Notes: a model not told the origin generated them from the sequence alone. A DNA stretch of 9,351 nt from an uncultured Paraburkholderia sp. (GCA_937917025.1 CALFSF010000231.1:1-9351); one strand, 5' to 3'. Counted from the stretch's first letter, positions 1-6,924 are shown. Translations and numbers: made by a program.

Positions 1-1
1 C

Positions 2-1120
2 CCATATGTCAGGCCGTCAATAACCACACTGAACGAAGTCGCCGCGCACGCGGGCGTCACGCCCGCGACGGTATCCACCGTATTGCGCCCTCGCGGACGG
101 GTCGGCGCGGCCACACGCGAACGTGTGCTGCACGCGGTCAAGGAACTCGGCTATCGCCCTCACCTCGCGGCGCGCGCGCTGGCCGAAGGCCGTGCCCCGA
201 CGTTTGCGCTGATGGTATCGAGCATCGCCAATCCGTTCTACCCGGAATTTACCCTTGCCGCCGAACGCGCGGCGCGCACCAGTGGGCACTTTCTGATCGT
301 CTGCAACACGAACGACGATCAGGAGACGGGCCGCGCCTACCTCGAACAGATCGCCGGCACGCTTTCGGAAGGCGTGCTGGTGACGAACGCGGAGCTCGTT
401 TTCGACGACCTGCGCGCCACCGCCGAACGCGGCACGCCGGTCGTGCTGTGCATGTGGGAGCGTCCGGACGATCCGCCTGGGCTGCCGTGCGTGGCGGTCG
501 ATTTCCGGCTTGCGGGCGCGCTCGCGGCGCAACATCTGCTCGAACTTGGACACACACGCGTGGGCGCGCTCGTCGGCAGCAAGAGCAGCCACGATGACCT
601 GTCGCCGTTCGGCATTCACGGCGCGCGGCGCGACGGTTTCGTCGAACGCTTCAACGCGGCGGGCAACGCGCGGATCGTCGCGGAGGTCATCTGCGAGGCG
701 GATACGATCCGCGGCGGTTATGACGCCGCGCGACAACTACTGAAGGCGCATCCCGAGGTCACCGCGCTTTACGCCACGAACGACCTGCCCGCGCTGGGCG
801 CCATGCATGCAGCGGCCGACATGGGCCTTTCCGTGCCCGACGATCTTTCGGTGGTCGGCATCACCGATATTCAGCTTGCGCGTGAATCGCGTCCTGCCCT
901 GTCGACCGTCGCCGTGCCGACCGAAGAAGCCGCGCGCATGGCCGTCGATCTGTTGCGCGAACTGATCGACCGCGCGCCGCGCGCGTCACGCGGCAACCCG
1001 GGCACTACCGGCACGCCGCCGATGCGCGTCACGTCGGCGCCCGTGATGGTGCCGCGCGCCTCCACCGCGCCGCCCCGCACGCAGGATCAGCGCACGCGTT
1101 CGAGCTTGCGCAGGCGCTGA
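2..1120 (+). CDS. LacI-family transcriptional regulator (5' end cut by window edge)
   Basis: Cytoplasmic sugar- or metabolite-responsive DNA-binding regulator. The reading frame is open from base 2, so the start codon lies outside the window. The first TTG in frame (83) would delete the DNA-binding helix. The visible 372 residues begin with the LacI helix-turn-helix (TLNEVAAHAGVTPATVS), then the hinge segment (ELGYRPHLAARALAEGR). A periplasmic-binding-protein-like effector domain follows (LMVSSIANPFYPE, HLLELGHTRVGAL, ALYATNDLPALGAMHAA, DDLSVVGITDI). The family-like sequence ends around APVMVPRASTAPP. The last ~14 residues (Arg/Thr/Ser-rich) are an unusual tail encoded opposite the end of the convergent LysR gene, with a 34-base overlap. 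The effector and target genes cannot be told from this sequence; the targets may lie upstream, outside the window. Confidence 0.9.
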   Translation, partial: PYVRPSITTLNEVAAHAGVTPATVSTVLRPRGRVGAATRERVLHAVKELGYRPHLAARALAEGRAPTFALMVSSIANPFYPEFTLAAERAARTSGHFLIVCNTNDDQETGRAYLEQIAGTLSEGVLVTNAELVFDDLRATAERGTPVVLCMWERPDDPPGLPCVAVDFRLAGALAAQHLLELGHTRVGALVGSKSSHDDLSPFGIHGARRDGFVERFNAAGNARIVAEVICEADTIRGGYDAARQLLKAHPEVTALYATNDLPALGAMHAAADMGLSVPDDLSVVGITDIQLARESRPALSTVAVPTEEAARMAVDLLRELIDRAPRASRGNPGTTGTPPMRVTSAPVMVPRASTAPPRTQDQRTRSSLRRR

Positions 1121-2019
1121 ATGAACTGCTGCGCGGGCGACGAAAGCACGCCGCCTTTACGCGTGACGATACCGAACGTCGGCGAAGGCGATTTCAGCGC
1201 GACGGGCAGGATGCGCAACATCTTCTGACGCGCGAAGCGTTTGGCGATGTCGGTCGGCAGCAGCGCAACCAGATCGGTGCTTTGCTGAAGCAGCGTGAGG
1301 GTCACGAACGTCGATGCCGTCGATATCGGATTCGTCGGCATGCTGATTCCGGCGAGGTCGAGTTCGCGCTCCAGCAGCGCATGCAGCGGCATGTGGCCCG
1401 GATACGTGATCCATCGATAACCGCTTAACGCATGCAGGTCGATTTCCTTCGCGATGCGCGGATGATCGTAGCCGACCACGACCGAAAGCGGCTCGTCACC
1501 GAGCGATTGATAGTGATAGCGCGAAGGCTCGTCGCTGACGGTCGAGCGGCCGATCACGAGATCGAGCCGGCCGTCGTCGAGCAGCATCAGCATGCGCGCG
1601 CTCGTGTCCTCGACAATCTCGACCGAAAGATTCGGCAGACTGGCGTGCAGTTCGTCGAGAATGGGCGCGACGACGTCGGGAATCGCGCCCATGATCGTGC
1701 CGACCGCAAGCCGGCCGCCTTTTCCCGAGCGAATCTCGGCCATGTCGTCGCACAGCGCGCTCAGGTCCGTCGCGACGAGCCGTGCATAGCGGATCACGCA
1801 GTGACCGAACTGGTTCACGATCAGGCCGCTTTTCGCACGCTCGAAGAGCGGTGCTTCGAGCATCGACTCCAGTTCGTGCAGAGCCTTGCTCGCCGCCGAC
1901 TGCGTCATCGACATCGCGCTCGCCGCCTTGTGCAGCGACTTGTGATCGTCGAGCGCGATCAGCAGTTGAAGCTGCTTCATGCGCAGCCTCGACATCAGCA
2001 CCTGCAGCGTGTTTTTCAT
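1087..2019 (-). CDS. LysR-type transcriptional regulator
   Basis: A 310-residue protein, the usual LysR length. An N-terminal winged helix-turn-helix occupies about residues 15-73 (QLQLLIALDDHKSLHKAA, MTQSAASKALHELE, LFERAKSGL). A substrate-binding co-inducer domain follows (GRLAVGTIMGAIPDVVAPIL, DGRLDLVIGR, PTFGIVTRKGG). It probably acts as a tetrameric activator or repressor responding to a small molecule. The ATG at 2019 was chosen because it gives a normal N-terminus, but there is no clear Shine-Dalgarno; in-frame ATGs at 1995 and 1980 are alternatives that keep the DNA-binding domain. The open frame continues upstream to 2781, but that part is antisense to the oxidoreductase and is not LysR-like. 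It is divergent from the FAD oxidoreductase, the most likely target. The ligand is unknown. Confidence 0.92.
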   Translation of the reverse strand: MKNTLQVLMSRLRMKQLQLLIALDDHKSLHKAASAMSMTQSAASKALHELESMLEAPLFERAKSGLIVNQFGHCVIRYARLVATDLSALCDDMAEIRSGKGGRLAVGTIMGAIPDVVAPILDELHASLPNLSVEIVEDTSARMLMLLDDGRLDLVIGRSTVSDEPSRYHYQSLGDEPLSVVVGYDHPRIAKEIDLHALSGYRWITYPGHMPLHALLERELDLAGISMPTNPISTASTFVTLTLLQQSTDLVALLPTDIAKRFARQKMLRILPVALKSPSPTFGIVTRKGGVLSSPAQQFIQRLRKLERVR

Positions 2020-2031
2020 CTGAGTCGCAAA

Positions 2032-2061
2032 AGTGATCGGTGTCTGGAAACGATCACTATA
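2032..2061 (-). promoter_or_regulatory. Inverted repeat and possible -10 element before the LysR gene
   Basis: A perfect 8-bp inverted repeat, AGTGATCG-N11-CGATCACT (2032-2058), lies 13-39 bases upstream of the LysR start. On the minus strand it overlaps TATAGT (2061-2056), a 5/6 match to a sigma70 -10 box. No good -35 box sits at the right distance. LysR proteins commonly bind dyads near their own promoter to autoregulate and to control a divergent gene, so this is a candidate operator. The symmetry is seen; the binding protein is inferred. Confidence 0.5.
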
Positions 2062-2275
2062 CCGCGGCCAACACCCGATCATCGCTTTCACGACGGTGGC
2101 CGATGCGTCGAGCAAGCCGACAAACGGCGCGATGCCCTCGCCGGCCGGATGCAGGCCATTTCGCGAAAGTTGGGTAACATAGCCTCGCATGCCGTCGCTC
2201 GATTCTCCACGACCGCCGGGCGGCTCGCCGAGCCCGACCGGCCCTGTCGTGGCCGGTGTCATGAAACCACGTTGA

Positions 2276-2306
2276 GCGTGCGGTGCCCTCCCGGGGTACC
2301 GCACGC
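2276..2306 (+). promoter_or_regulatory. Strong hairpin directly upstream of the oxidoreductase start
   Basis: GCGTGCGGT and ACCGCACGC form a perfect 9-bp stem. The interior continues pairing (G-T, three C-G, one T-G) to leave a three-base loop. Only ten bases separate the stem from the ATG at 2317. No T-tract follows, so it does not look like a normal terminator. In an mRNA it would fold next to the ribosome-binding region, so translational or processing control is possible. No Shine-Dalgarno is visible between the stem and the ATG. Confidence 0.5.
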
Positions 2307-2316
2307 CTGAATCCTT

Positions 2317-3594
2317 ATGCAGAGTTTCTACGAAGCGAGCGTCACGCGTCCCGAACATGCGCGGCTCACCGGCCGGCGCGGCGCGCGGGTGTGTATCGTC
2401 GGCGGCGGGCTCGCGGGGCTTTCGACGGCGCTTGGACTCGTCGAGCGCGGCGTTCGTGACGTCGTCGTGCTCGAAGCGAAGCAGATGGGCTTCGGTGCGT
2501 CGGGCCGCAACGGTGGTTTTGTGTTCGGCGGCTACAGTCTCGATTGCGCGGACCTGCTGAAGACGCTCGGTCCCCAACGCGCGCGCGAACTCTATACGCT
2601 CACCACCGACGCCGTCGACCTGATGCGTGTACGCATCCGGCGTTATCACATCGACTGCGACGCGACGCACGCCGGCGTGATTCTCGCGAACTGGTTCGAC
2701 GAACCCGCGCGGCTCGAAACGCAGCGGCGTCTGATGAAGGATTCGTTCGGCGTCGACTGGGCGCCGCTCACCGAAGCGCAACTCGCGGAAAAACTGAAAT
2801 CACGACGCTATCACGGCGGCCTGCTCGAACCCAACGCGTTTCACTTTCATCCGCTGAAATACGTGCTCGGCGTGGCGCGCGCCGCGGTTTCAGCCGGTGC
2901 GGATCTTTACGAGCACTCGCCGGTTGTCGGTCTCGAGCGTCAGGGAAACGGCTTTCTCGTCAAAACCGCTGAAGGCGCGATCGACACGCAGCACGTCGTG
3001 ATGGCGGGCGGCGGCTACGCACGCAACGTGTATCGCCGGGTCGAGCGCGCGGTGTTGCCAGTGGCGACCTACGTGATGGCGACCGAGCCGCTCGGCGAGC
3101 GCCTGAAAGACGCGATCGACGGCGCGTCCGCGGTGTACGACACGCGCTTCGCGTTCGACTATTACCGTCCGCTGCTCGATACGCGGATTCTGTGGGGCGG
3201 GCGCATCTCGGTCCGCGATCGCGAGCCGGAAGCTATCGCGCGCCTGCTGCGCCGCGATCTGCTGAAGGTGTATCCGCAACTGCACGACGTGCGCATCGAC
3301 TACGCGTGGGGCGGTTTGATGAGCTACGCGCGGCACAAGATGCCGCAGATCGGCCAGAGCGCCGACGGCGTCTGGTACGCAGTCGGCTTCGGCGGACATG
3401 GGATGGCGCCCACTACGGTTTCGGGCGAGCTGCTAGCGGCGGCGATTTCGGGCGAGCGCCCGGTTCCCGAGGCGTTCGGCAATTTCGGCCTCACGCGCAC
3501 GTTCGGCGCGCTCGGCCTGGCCGCGGCGCAACTCACGTACACGACGATGCAAACGCGTGACGCGCTCGCTGCTCGCCACCGGCCGGCACGCTAG
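2317..3594 (+). CDS. FAD-dependent oxidoreductase, DadA/PuuB-like (DAO superfamily)
   Basis: A 425-residue flavoprotein, cytoplasmic by appearance, of the D-amino-acid-oxidase-like superfamily that oxidises C-N bonds of amines or amino acids. The N-terminal Rossmann motif is GGGLAG at residues 29-34, with the ribose-binding Glu53 at the end of the second strand. Next come the flavin-contacting GASGRNGG (60-67) and a central substrate domain. The C-terminal FAD-binding motif is VGFGGHGMAPTT (from residue 356). The overall layout resembles gamma-glutamylputrescine oxidase (PuuB/OrdL type), but the substrate cannot be assigned. The ATG at 2317 is fixed by an in-frame TGA at 2308, three codons upstream. 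There is no Shine-Dalgarno; a hairpin ends ten bases before it. The divergent LysR gene is the probable regulator. No glutamylpolyamine synthetase or aldehyde dehydrogenase partner is present, so polyamine catabolism is not supported by context. Confidence 0.88.
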   Translation: MQSFYEASVTRPEHARLTGRRGARVCIVGGGLAGLSTALGLVERGVRDVVVLEAKQMGFGASGRNGGFVFGGYSLDCADLLKTLGPQRARELYTLTTDAVDLMRVRIRRYHIDCDATHAGVILANWFDEPARLETQRRLMKDSFGVDWAPLTEAQLAEKLKSRRYHGGLLEPNAFHFHPLKYVLGVARAAVSAGADLYEHSPVVGLERQGNGFLVKTAEGAIDTQHVVMAGGGYARNVYRRVERAVLPVATYVMATEPLGERLKDAIDGASAVYDTRFAFDYYRPLLDTRILWGGRISVRDREPEAIARLLRRDLLKVYPQLHDVRIDYAWGGLMSYARHKMPQIGQSADGVWYAVGFGGHGMAPTTVSGELLAAAISGERPVPEAFGNFGLTRTFGALGLAAAQLTYTTMQTRDALAARHRPAR

Positions 3595-3652
3595 CAACAG
3601 GCGCGCGCGAGACGCAAAAAGCGTGCTGCCAACATCCCGCAAACCCGCGTCA

Positions 3653-3686
3653 GACGGGGCTTTTCGGCGTGCTAGAATGCCCCGTC
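3653..3686 (+). promoter_or_regulatory. Extended -10 promoter inside an inverted repeat, before the TetR gene
   Basis: GACGGGGC (3653-3660) and GCCCCGTC (3679-3686) are perfect 8-bp inverted arms separated by 18 bases. Between them lies TGC-TAGAAT (3670-3678), an extended -10 promoter with TAGAAT matching 5/6 of the consensus. No -35 box is convincing, which is typical of extended -10 promoters. Transcription would begin near 3685, about 20 bases before the TetR ATG. Placement of a dyad over the promoter suggests autorepression by the TetR protein; this is inference. Confidence 0.5.
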
Positions 3687-3705
3687 ATCGCCGCTGATAC
3701 GCAAA

Positions 3706-4386
3706 ATGAAAAAGGGAATCAAGGCAGCCGAGCCCGACCATACCGGCATTCCGTCTGAAGCCCGGCGCAAGTACGATCCCGAACAGACCAAACGGAACAT
3801 CCTCGAAGTCGCGACGGAGGAATTCTCCGCGATGGGTCTCAGCGGCGCACGGGTCGACGCGATCGCCGAACGCACGAACACCACGAAGCGCATGCTGTAC
3901 TACTACTTCGGCAGCAAGGAAGGGTTGTACGAGGCCGTACTCGACAAGGTGTATGGCGACATCCGCACGCACGAGCAGGATCTGAACATCGGCGAGCTGG
4001 ATCCGCGCAGCGGCCTGCATACGCTCGTCGAATTCACGTTCGACTACCACGACAAAAATCGCGACTTCGTTCGTCTCATCAACATCGAGAACATTCACGA
4101 CGCGAAATACATCGAGCAGCTGAAGACGTTCAAGCAGCGCAACGCGAGCGTGCTGCGAACGATCGAGGACCTCCTCGCGCGCGGCGTGGCCGCCGGCCAG
4201 TTCCGCGACGACATCGAAGCGTTCGATCTGTATCTGATGATCAGTTCGCTGTGCTTTCATCGCGTCGCGAACCGTCACACGTTCGGGGCCGCGTTCGGGC
4301 GCGACCCCTCGCAGCCGCGTCTGCGGGCGCGCCATCGCGCAATGGTGGTCGACGCGGTGCTGCGTTTCGTCCGGCGCGAGGGCTGA
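3706..4386 (+). CDS. TetR/AcrR-family transcriptional regulator
   Basis: A 226-residue repressor-type protein. An N-terminal extension of ~25 residues precedes the TetR domain: TKRNILEVATEEFSAMGLSG (helix 1), then the helix-turn-helix ARVDAIAERTNTTKRMLYYYFGSKEGL at about residues 48-74. The C-terminal ligand domain (about 85-226) is all-helical and carries an FDLYLMISSLCFHR segment typical of TetR regulators of catabolic genes. From memory, Pseudomonas aeruginosa has a TetR gene (PA0243) beside a fused dehydroshikimate dehydratase (PA0242) and a shikimate-dehydrogenase homologue (PA0244), so this gene may control the quinate/shikimate pair downstream. That link is inferred from context, not shown. 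ATG 3706 has no obvious Shine-Dalgarno and a very short predicted leader. Confidence 0.9.
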   Translation: MKKGIKAAEPDHTGIPSEARRKYDPEQTKRNILEVATEEFSAMGLSGARVDAIAERTNTTKRMLYYYFGSKEGLYEAVLDKVYGDIRTHEQDLNIGELDPRSGLHTLVEFTFDYHDKNRDFVRLINIENIHDAKYIEQLKTFKQRNASVLRTIEDLLARGVAAGQFRDDIEAFDLYLMISSLCFHRVANRHTFGAAFGRDPSQPRLRARHRAMVVDAVLRFVRREG

Positions 4387-4472
4387 GCGGTCGCGCGGCG
4401 GACAGCGCGGGCTTCCGCCTTGCTAGCCAATGCCGTTCTTGCGCATGGATTCGCGCCTGACATAGCCAGCCA

Positions 4473-4510
4473 CGCAATAGTTCACACGATTGCGAAAAAA
4501 TCTGTCAAAT
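4473..4510 (+). promoter_or_regulatory. Candidate promoter with overlapping dyad before the lipase gene
   Basis: TTCACA (4481-4486; 5/6 to a -35 box), an 18-base spacer and TCAAAT (4505-4510; 4/6 to a -10 box) form a plausible sigma70 promoter. It sits in the most AT-rich stretch of the 255-base gap between the TetR and lipase genes. A perfect inverted repeat, CGCAAT-N10-ATTGCG (4473-4494), is centred on the -35 box and could be an operator. The leader would be about 125 bases. The rest of the gap shows no gene; it includes a small GCAC-TTCG-GTGC stem-loop at 4560-4571. Confidence 0.35.
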
Positions 4511-4641
4511 ACTTTGCGATCCTGACGATTATCAAACACTTGTCGTATCGGCTTTGACGGCACTTCGGTGCACACGGGACAGTGTTGAACGCTGCACCCG
4601 TCACCCAGTCCTTTCAAACCCACTACGACGAGAACCAGAAG

Positions 4642-5883
4642 ATGCCGAGTACCCGACATGCCGCCGCTTCATCCGCCCCAACCGCTCCTCACGCAACCGC
4701 TCACGCGCACAAAAACCCGCCTGCGCACAACCGTTATCCCACCGTGCTCGTTCACGGCATGGCCGGCTGGGGCCGTGACGAAATCTTCGGGCAGCTGTTC
4801 CGTTATTGGGGCGGCGCCAAAGGCGACATTCAGGAGTACCTGAACAGCAAGGGTTTTGAAACATTCACGGCATCGATGGGACCGCTGTCGAGCAACTGGG
4901 ACCGCGCCTGCGAGCTGTATTGCTTCATCAAGGGCGGGGTCGTCGATTACGGCGCGGTTCATTCGGCGCGTTACGGCCATCAGCGCTACGGGCGCAGCTA
5001 TCCGGGCGTGTTCCCGCAGTGGAGCGAAGCGCACAAGGTGCATATGATCGGCCACAGCATGGGTGGGCCGACCGGGCGCACGCTGATCCATCTGCTCGAA
5101 CACGGCGACCCCGACGAGGTGGCATTCAATCCGGGCCCGCGTGAGGCGCCCACCTCGGATCTGTTCAAGGGCGGCAAACCGTGGGTGCATAGCTTCACGT
5201 CGGTGGCCGGCGTGCAGAACGGCGCGCTCACCGCAGATGACTACCTCAACTTTCCGGCGTTTCTCAGGGATATTTTCTATAGCGTGGCAGCGCTCGCGGG
5301 CGTGGCCGGCAAGGAACCGCTCTACGACTTCAACCTGCAACACTGGGGGCTGGAGCGCGAAGAAGGCGAAGGCCACGAGGAATACATCCGGCGCGTGTTC
5401 GAAAGCCACATCTGGAAAACCAATGACGGCTGCATCTACGACCTGTCCACCGTCGCCGCGCATTTCCAGAACACGTGGGCGCTGACGTCGGAGAACGTGT
5501 ACTACGCGTCGTATGCGATCGACGGCACATTCCCTGACCCGCAAGACATTCGCGTGCCGACACCCAACATGAATCCGCTGCTGAAACCCACCGGCGCAGC
5601 GGTGGGCCTGAACAAGAAAGACCTCGGCGGTGGCTACGCGGCCTGGCGCCCCAACGACGGCCTCGTGAGCGTGCCTTCAGCGCAGTTTCCGCTCGGCCAC
5701 GCGCATGCGTTCGTCGAGCCGGGCAAGCCGTTCGAGCCAAAAAAAGGCGTCTGGTACGTACACCCTACCCTGATGGGCAAGGACCACTTCAATATCGTCA
5801 TGCCGCTGCACGAAGTCACGATCGACGAACTGAACGCGTTTTACGAGGACATCGCCCGTTACAACCACGCGTTGCCGGCATGA
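4642..5883 (+). CDS. Family I.5-type lipase (alpha/beta hydrolase with zinc-site residues)
   Basis: A 413-residue serine hydrolase expected to cleave acylglycerol or other esters. The oxyanion-hole strand is PTVLVHGMAGWGRDE (33-47). The nucleophile is Ser139 in GHSMGG, with Asp339 (PNDG) and His382 (KDHF) completing the triad. The long conserved block around GPLSSNWDRACE (80-91) and DYGAVHSARYGHQRYGR (102-118) matches the thermoalkalophilic Geobacillus lipases. Their structural zinc ligands Asp61, His81, His87 and Asp238 correspond to Asp87, His107, His113 and Asp267, with the first three at identical spacing. The first ~30 residues are Ala/Pro/His-rich, with no hydrophobic core, so no Sec signal peptide is visible, unusual for a lipase. 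ATG 4642 was chosen over an in-frame TTG at 4582, which would add 20 residues and still no signal. It lies downstream of the TetR gene on the same strand and ends six bases from the convergent dehydrogenase gene. Physiological substrate unknown. Confidence 0.88.
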   Translation: MPSTRHAAASSAPTAPHATAHAHKNPPAHNRYPTVLVHGMAGWGRDEIFGQLFRYWGGAKGDIQEYLNSKGFETFTASMGPLSSNWDRACELYCFIKGGVVDYGAVHSARYGHQRYGRSYPGVFPQWSEAHKVHMIGHSMGGPTGRTLIHLLEHGDPDEVAFNPGPREAPTSDLFKGGKPWVHSFTSVAGVQNGALTADDYLNFPAFLRDIFYSVAALAGVAGKEPLYDFNLQHWGLEREEGEGHEEYIRRVFESHIWKTNDGCIYDLSTVAAHFQNTWALTSENVYYASYAIDGTFPDPQDIRVPTPNMNPLLKPTGAAVGLNKKDLGGGYAAWRPNDGLVSVPSAQFPLGHAHAFVEPGKPFEPKKGVWYVHPTLMGKDHFNIVMPLHEVTIDELNAFYEDIARYNHALPA

Positions 5884-5889
5884 CGCCGG

Positions 5890-6744
5890 TCATTTCAGCA
5901 GCGACTCGAAGTGCGTGAACATGCGCCCGGCGTCGGGTTCGAGCCCGGTAAAGAGCCGGAACGCATCGACTGCCTGATAAACCGCCATGCCGCCGCCGCT
6001 CAGCGTGCGGCATCCGGCGGCCTCGGCGGCCTGCAGCAGCGCCGTGCGGATCGGAAAATAGACGACGTCGGCGACCCACATGCGCGCGTGCAGCAGTTCC
6101 GCGGGCAACGGCATGCCAGGTAGCTTCGCCATGCCGACCGGCGTTGCGTGAATCAGGCCAGTCGCGCCCGCCATGGCGTCCGCCAGCGAGCCGCCCGATT
6201 TCACGCGGGCCCCGGGAAAGCGCGTTTGCAGGTCGTCGGCGAGCGCGGCGGCCCGCCCCTGTTCAACATCGAACACCGTGAACGCGCGGGCGCCCCTCGT
6301 CAGCGCGGCATGCGCAACGGCCGCGCCTGCACCACCCGCACCCAGTTGCACGACGTCATCCAGCGATACATCCGGCAGACCGCGTTTGAACGCGCGCGCG
6401 AAGCCGGACCAGTCGGTGTTGTGCCCGATGCGCCGGCCGTCCTTCAGCAGCACCGTGTTCACCGCGCCGAGCGCGCGTGCGTCGTCGGACAGTTCGTCGA
6501 GCAGCGCGATGACGTGCTGCTTGCACGGGTACGTGATATTCAGCCCGTTGTAACCCATCCGCTCCGCGGCGACGAGCAGGTCAGGCAGCGCGGACACGTC
6601 GAGCTTCAACGCCGCCAGGTCGATACGCCGATAGACGTAGTTCACGCCCAGCTGGCGCGCCTCCTGCTCATGCATGGCCGGACTCAGCGAACCGTCGATG
6701 CCTGAACCGATCAGGCCCACGAGATGCGATGTCTGCACGTTCAT
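5890..6744 (-). CDS. aroE: Shikimate/quinate dehydrogenase, AroE family, probably catabolic
   Basis: A 284-residue NAD(P)-dependent oxidoreductase interconverting shikimate and 3-dehydroshikimate (or quinate and 3-dehydroquinate). The substrate domain has Ser19-Leu-Ser21-Pro, catalytic Lys75 (NITYPCK) and Asp111 (HNTD). The nucleotide domain has GAGGAG (135-140), ATPVGM (200-205) and Gln257 (YQAVDAF). The strand after the glycine loop ends FDVEQGRA, placing Asp159 where NADP-dependent AroE has Asn-Arg-Thr; acidic residues here favour NAD+, as in catabolic quinate/shikimate dehydrogenases such as Corynebacterium QsuD, which it resembles throughout (YRRID, DAFRLFTGLEPD). ATG 6744 was chosen over GTG 6750: a strong AGGAG (6754-6750) sits five bases before the ATG and overlaps the GTG. 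It is divergent from the dehydroshikimate dehydratase gene, supporting degradation rather than aromatic biosynthesis. A separate biosynthetic aroE is expected elsewhere. Confidence 0.92.
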   Translation of the reverse strand: MNVQTSHLVGLIGSGIDGSLSPAMHEQEARQLGVNYVYRRIDLAALKLDVSALPDLLVAAERMGYNGLNITYPCKQHVIALLDELSDDARALGAVNTVLLKDGRRIGHNTDWSGFARAFKRGLPDVSLDDVVQLGAGGAGAAVAHAALTRGARAFTVFDVEQGRAAALADDLQTRFPGARVKSGGSLADAMAGATGLIHATPVGMAKLPGMPLPAELLHARMWVADVVYFPIRTALLQAAEAAGCRTLSGGGMAVYQAVDAFRLFTGLEPDAGRMFTHFESLLK

Positions 6745-6828
6745 TTTCACTCCTGCCTTCGTCCGGGCCCGGTGGGCCGGTGTTGCGTGCGGCGAGCGCG
6801 CCTGTCACGGCCGCCGGCGTACACGCGG

Positions 6829-6872
6829 ATTTTTACGAAAAATTTGTACGATCTAGTTAGTTTGTTTATAGT
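6829..6872. promoter_or_regulatory. AT-rich divergent control region between the dehydrogenase and quiC genes
   Basis: This island is the only strongly AT-rich stretch in the 281-base divergent gap. It contains the palindrome ATTTTT-ACG-AAAAAT (6829-6843). A plus-strand promoter follows: TTGTAC (6844-6849), 17 bases, then TATAGT (6867-6872), a 5/6 -10 box. The spacer contains GATCTAGTTAGTTTG. Placement of dyad and repeat-like sequence over the promoter suggests repressor control of quiC, perhaps with the dehydrogenase gene; the TetR protein at 3706-4386 is the local candidate. A minus-strand promoter could not be defined. Confidence 0.45.
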
Positions 6873-6924
6873 GTAGCGCAAGTTATCGGGCGGGTGTGCG
6901 CCGCCGTATTCTGCGAATATGTAA

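Noticed and set aside
1432..2310. 292-codon open frame on the plus strand opposite the LysR gene
   Set aside because: Composition is that of an antisense shadow (Arg/His/Asp-rich), and the LysR protein is clear on the other strand.
2020..2781. 254-codon N-terminal extension of the LysR frame on the minus strand
   Set aside because: The extension runs through the intergenic gap and antisense to the oxidoreductase, has no LysR or other family features, and reflects lack of stops in high-GC DNA.
3641..3664. Possible rho-independent terminator after the oxidoreductase (AAACCCG ... CGGGGCTTTT)
   Set aside because: The stem is only about four uninterrupted base pairs and its 3' arm is better explained as part of the TetR promoter dyad.
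4560..4571. GCAC-TTCG-GTGC stem-loop in the lipase leader
   Set aside because: It has a stable tetraloop type but only four stem pairs, so chance occurrence in GC-rich DNA is likely.
4423..4659. Short minus-strand frame covering the lipase promoter region, with a brief hydrophobic start
   Set aside because: It overlaps the lipase start and promoter-like sequence, lacks a ribosome-binding site, and matches nothing I recognise.
4669..5544. 291-codon open frame on the minus strand opposite the lipase
   Set aside because: The opposite strand encodes a lipase with all catalytic and zinc residues; this frame shows no recognisable motif.
5875..5889. CCGGC-N5-GCCGG hairpin between the convergent lipase and dehydrogenase genes, as a two-way terminator
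   Set aside because: The five-base stem overlaps the lipase stop codon and has no T-run on either strand; too weak to call.
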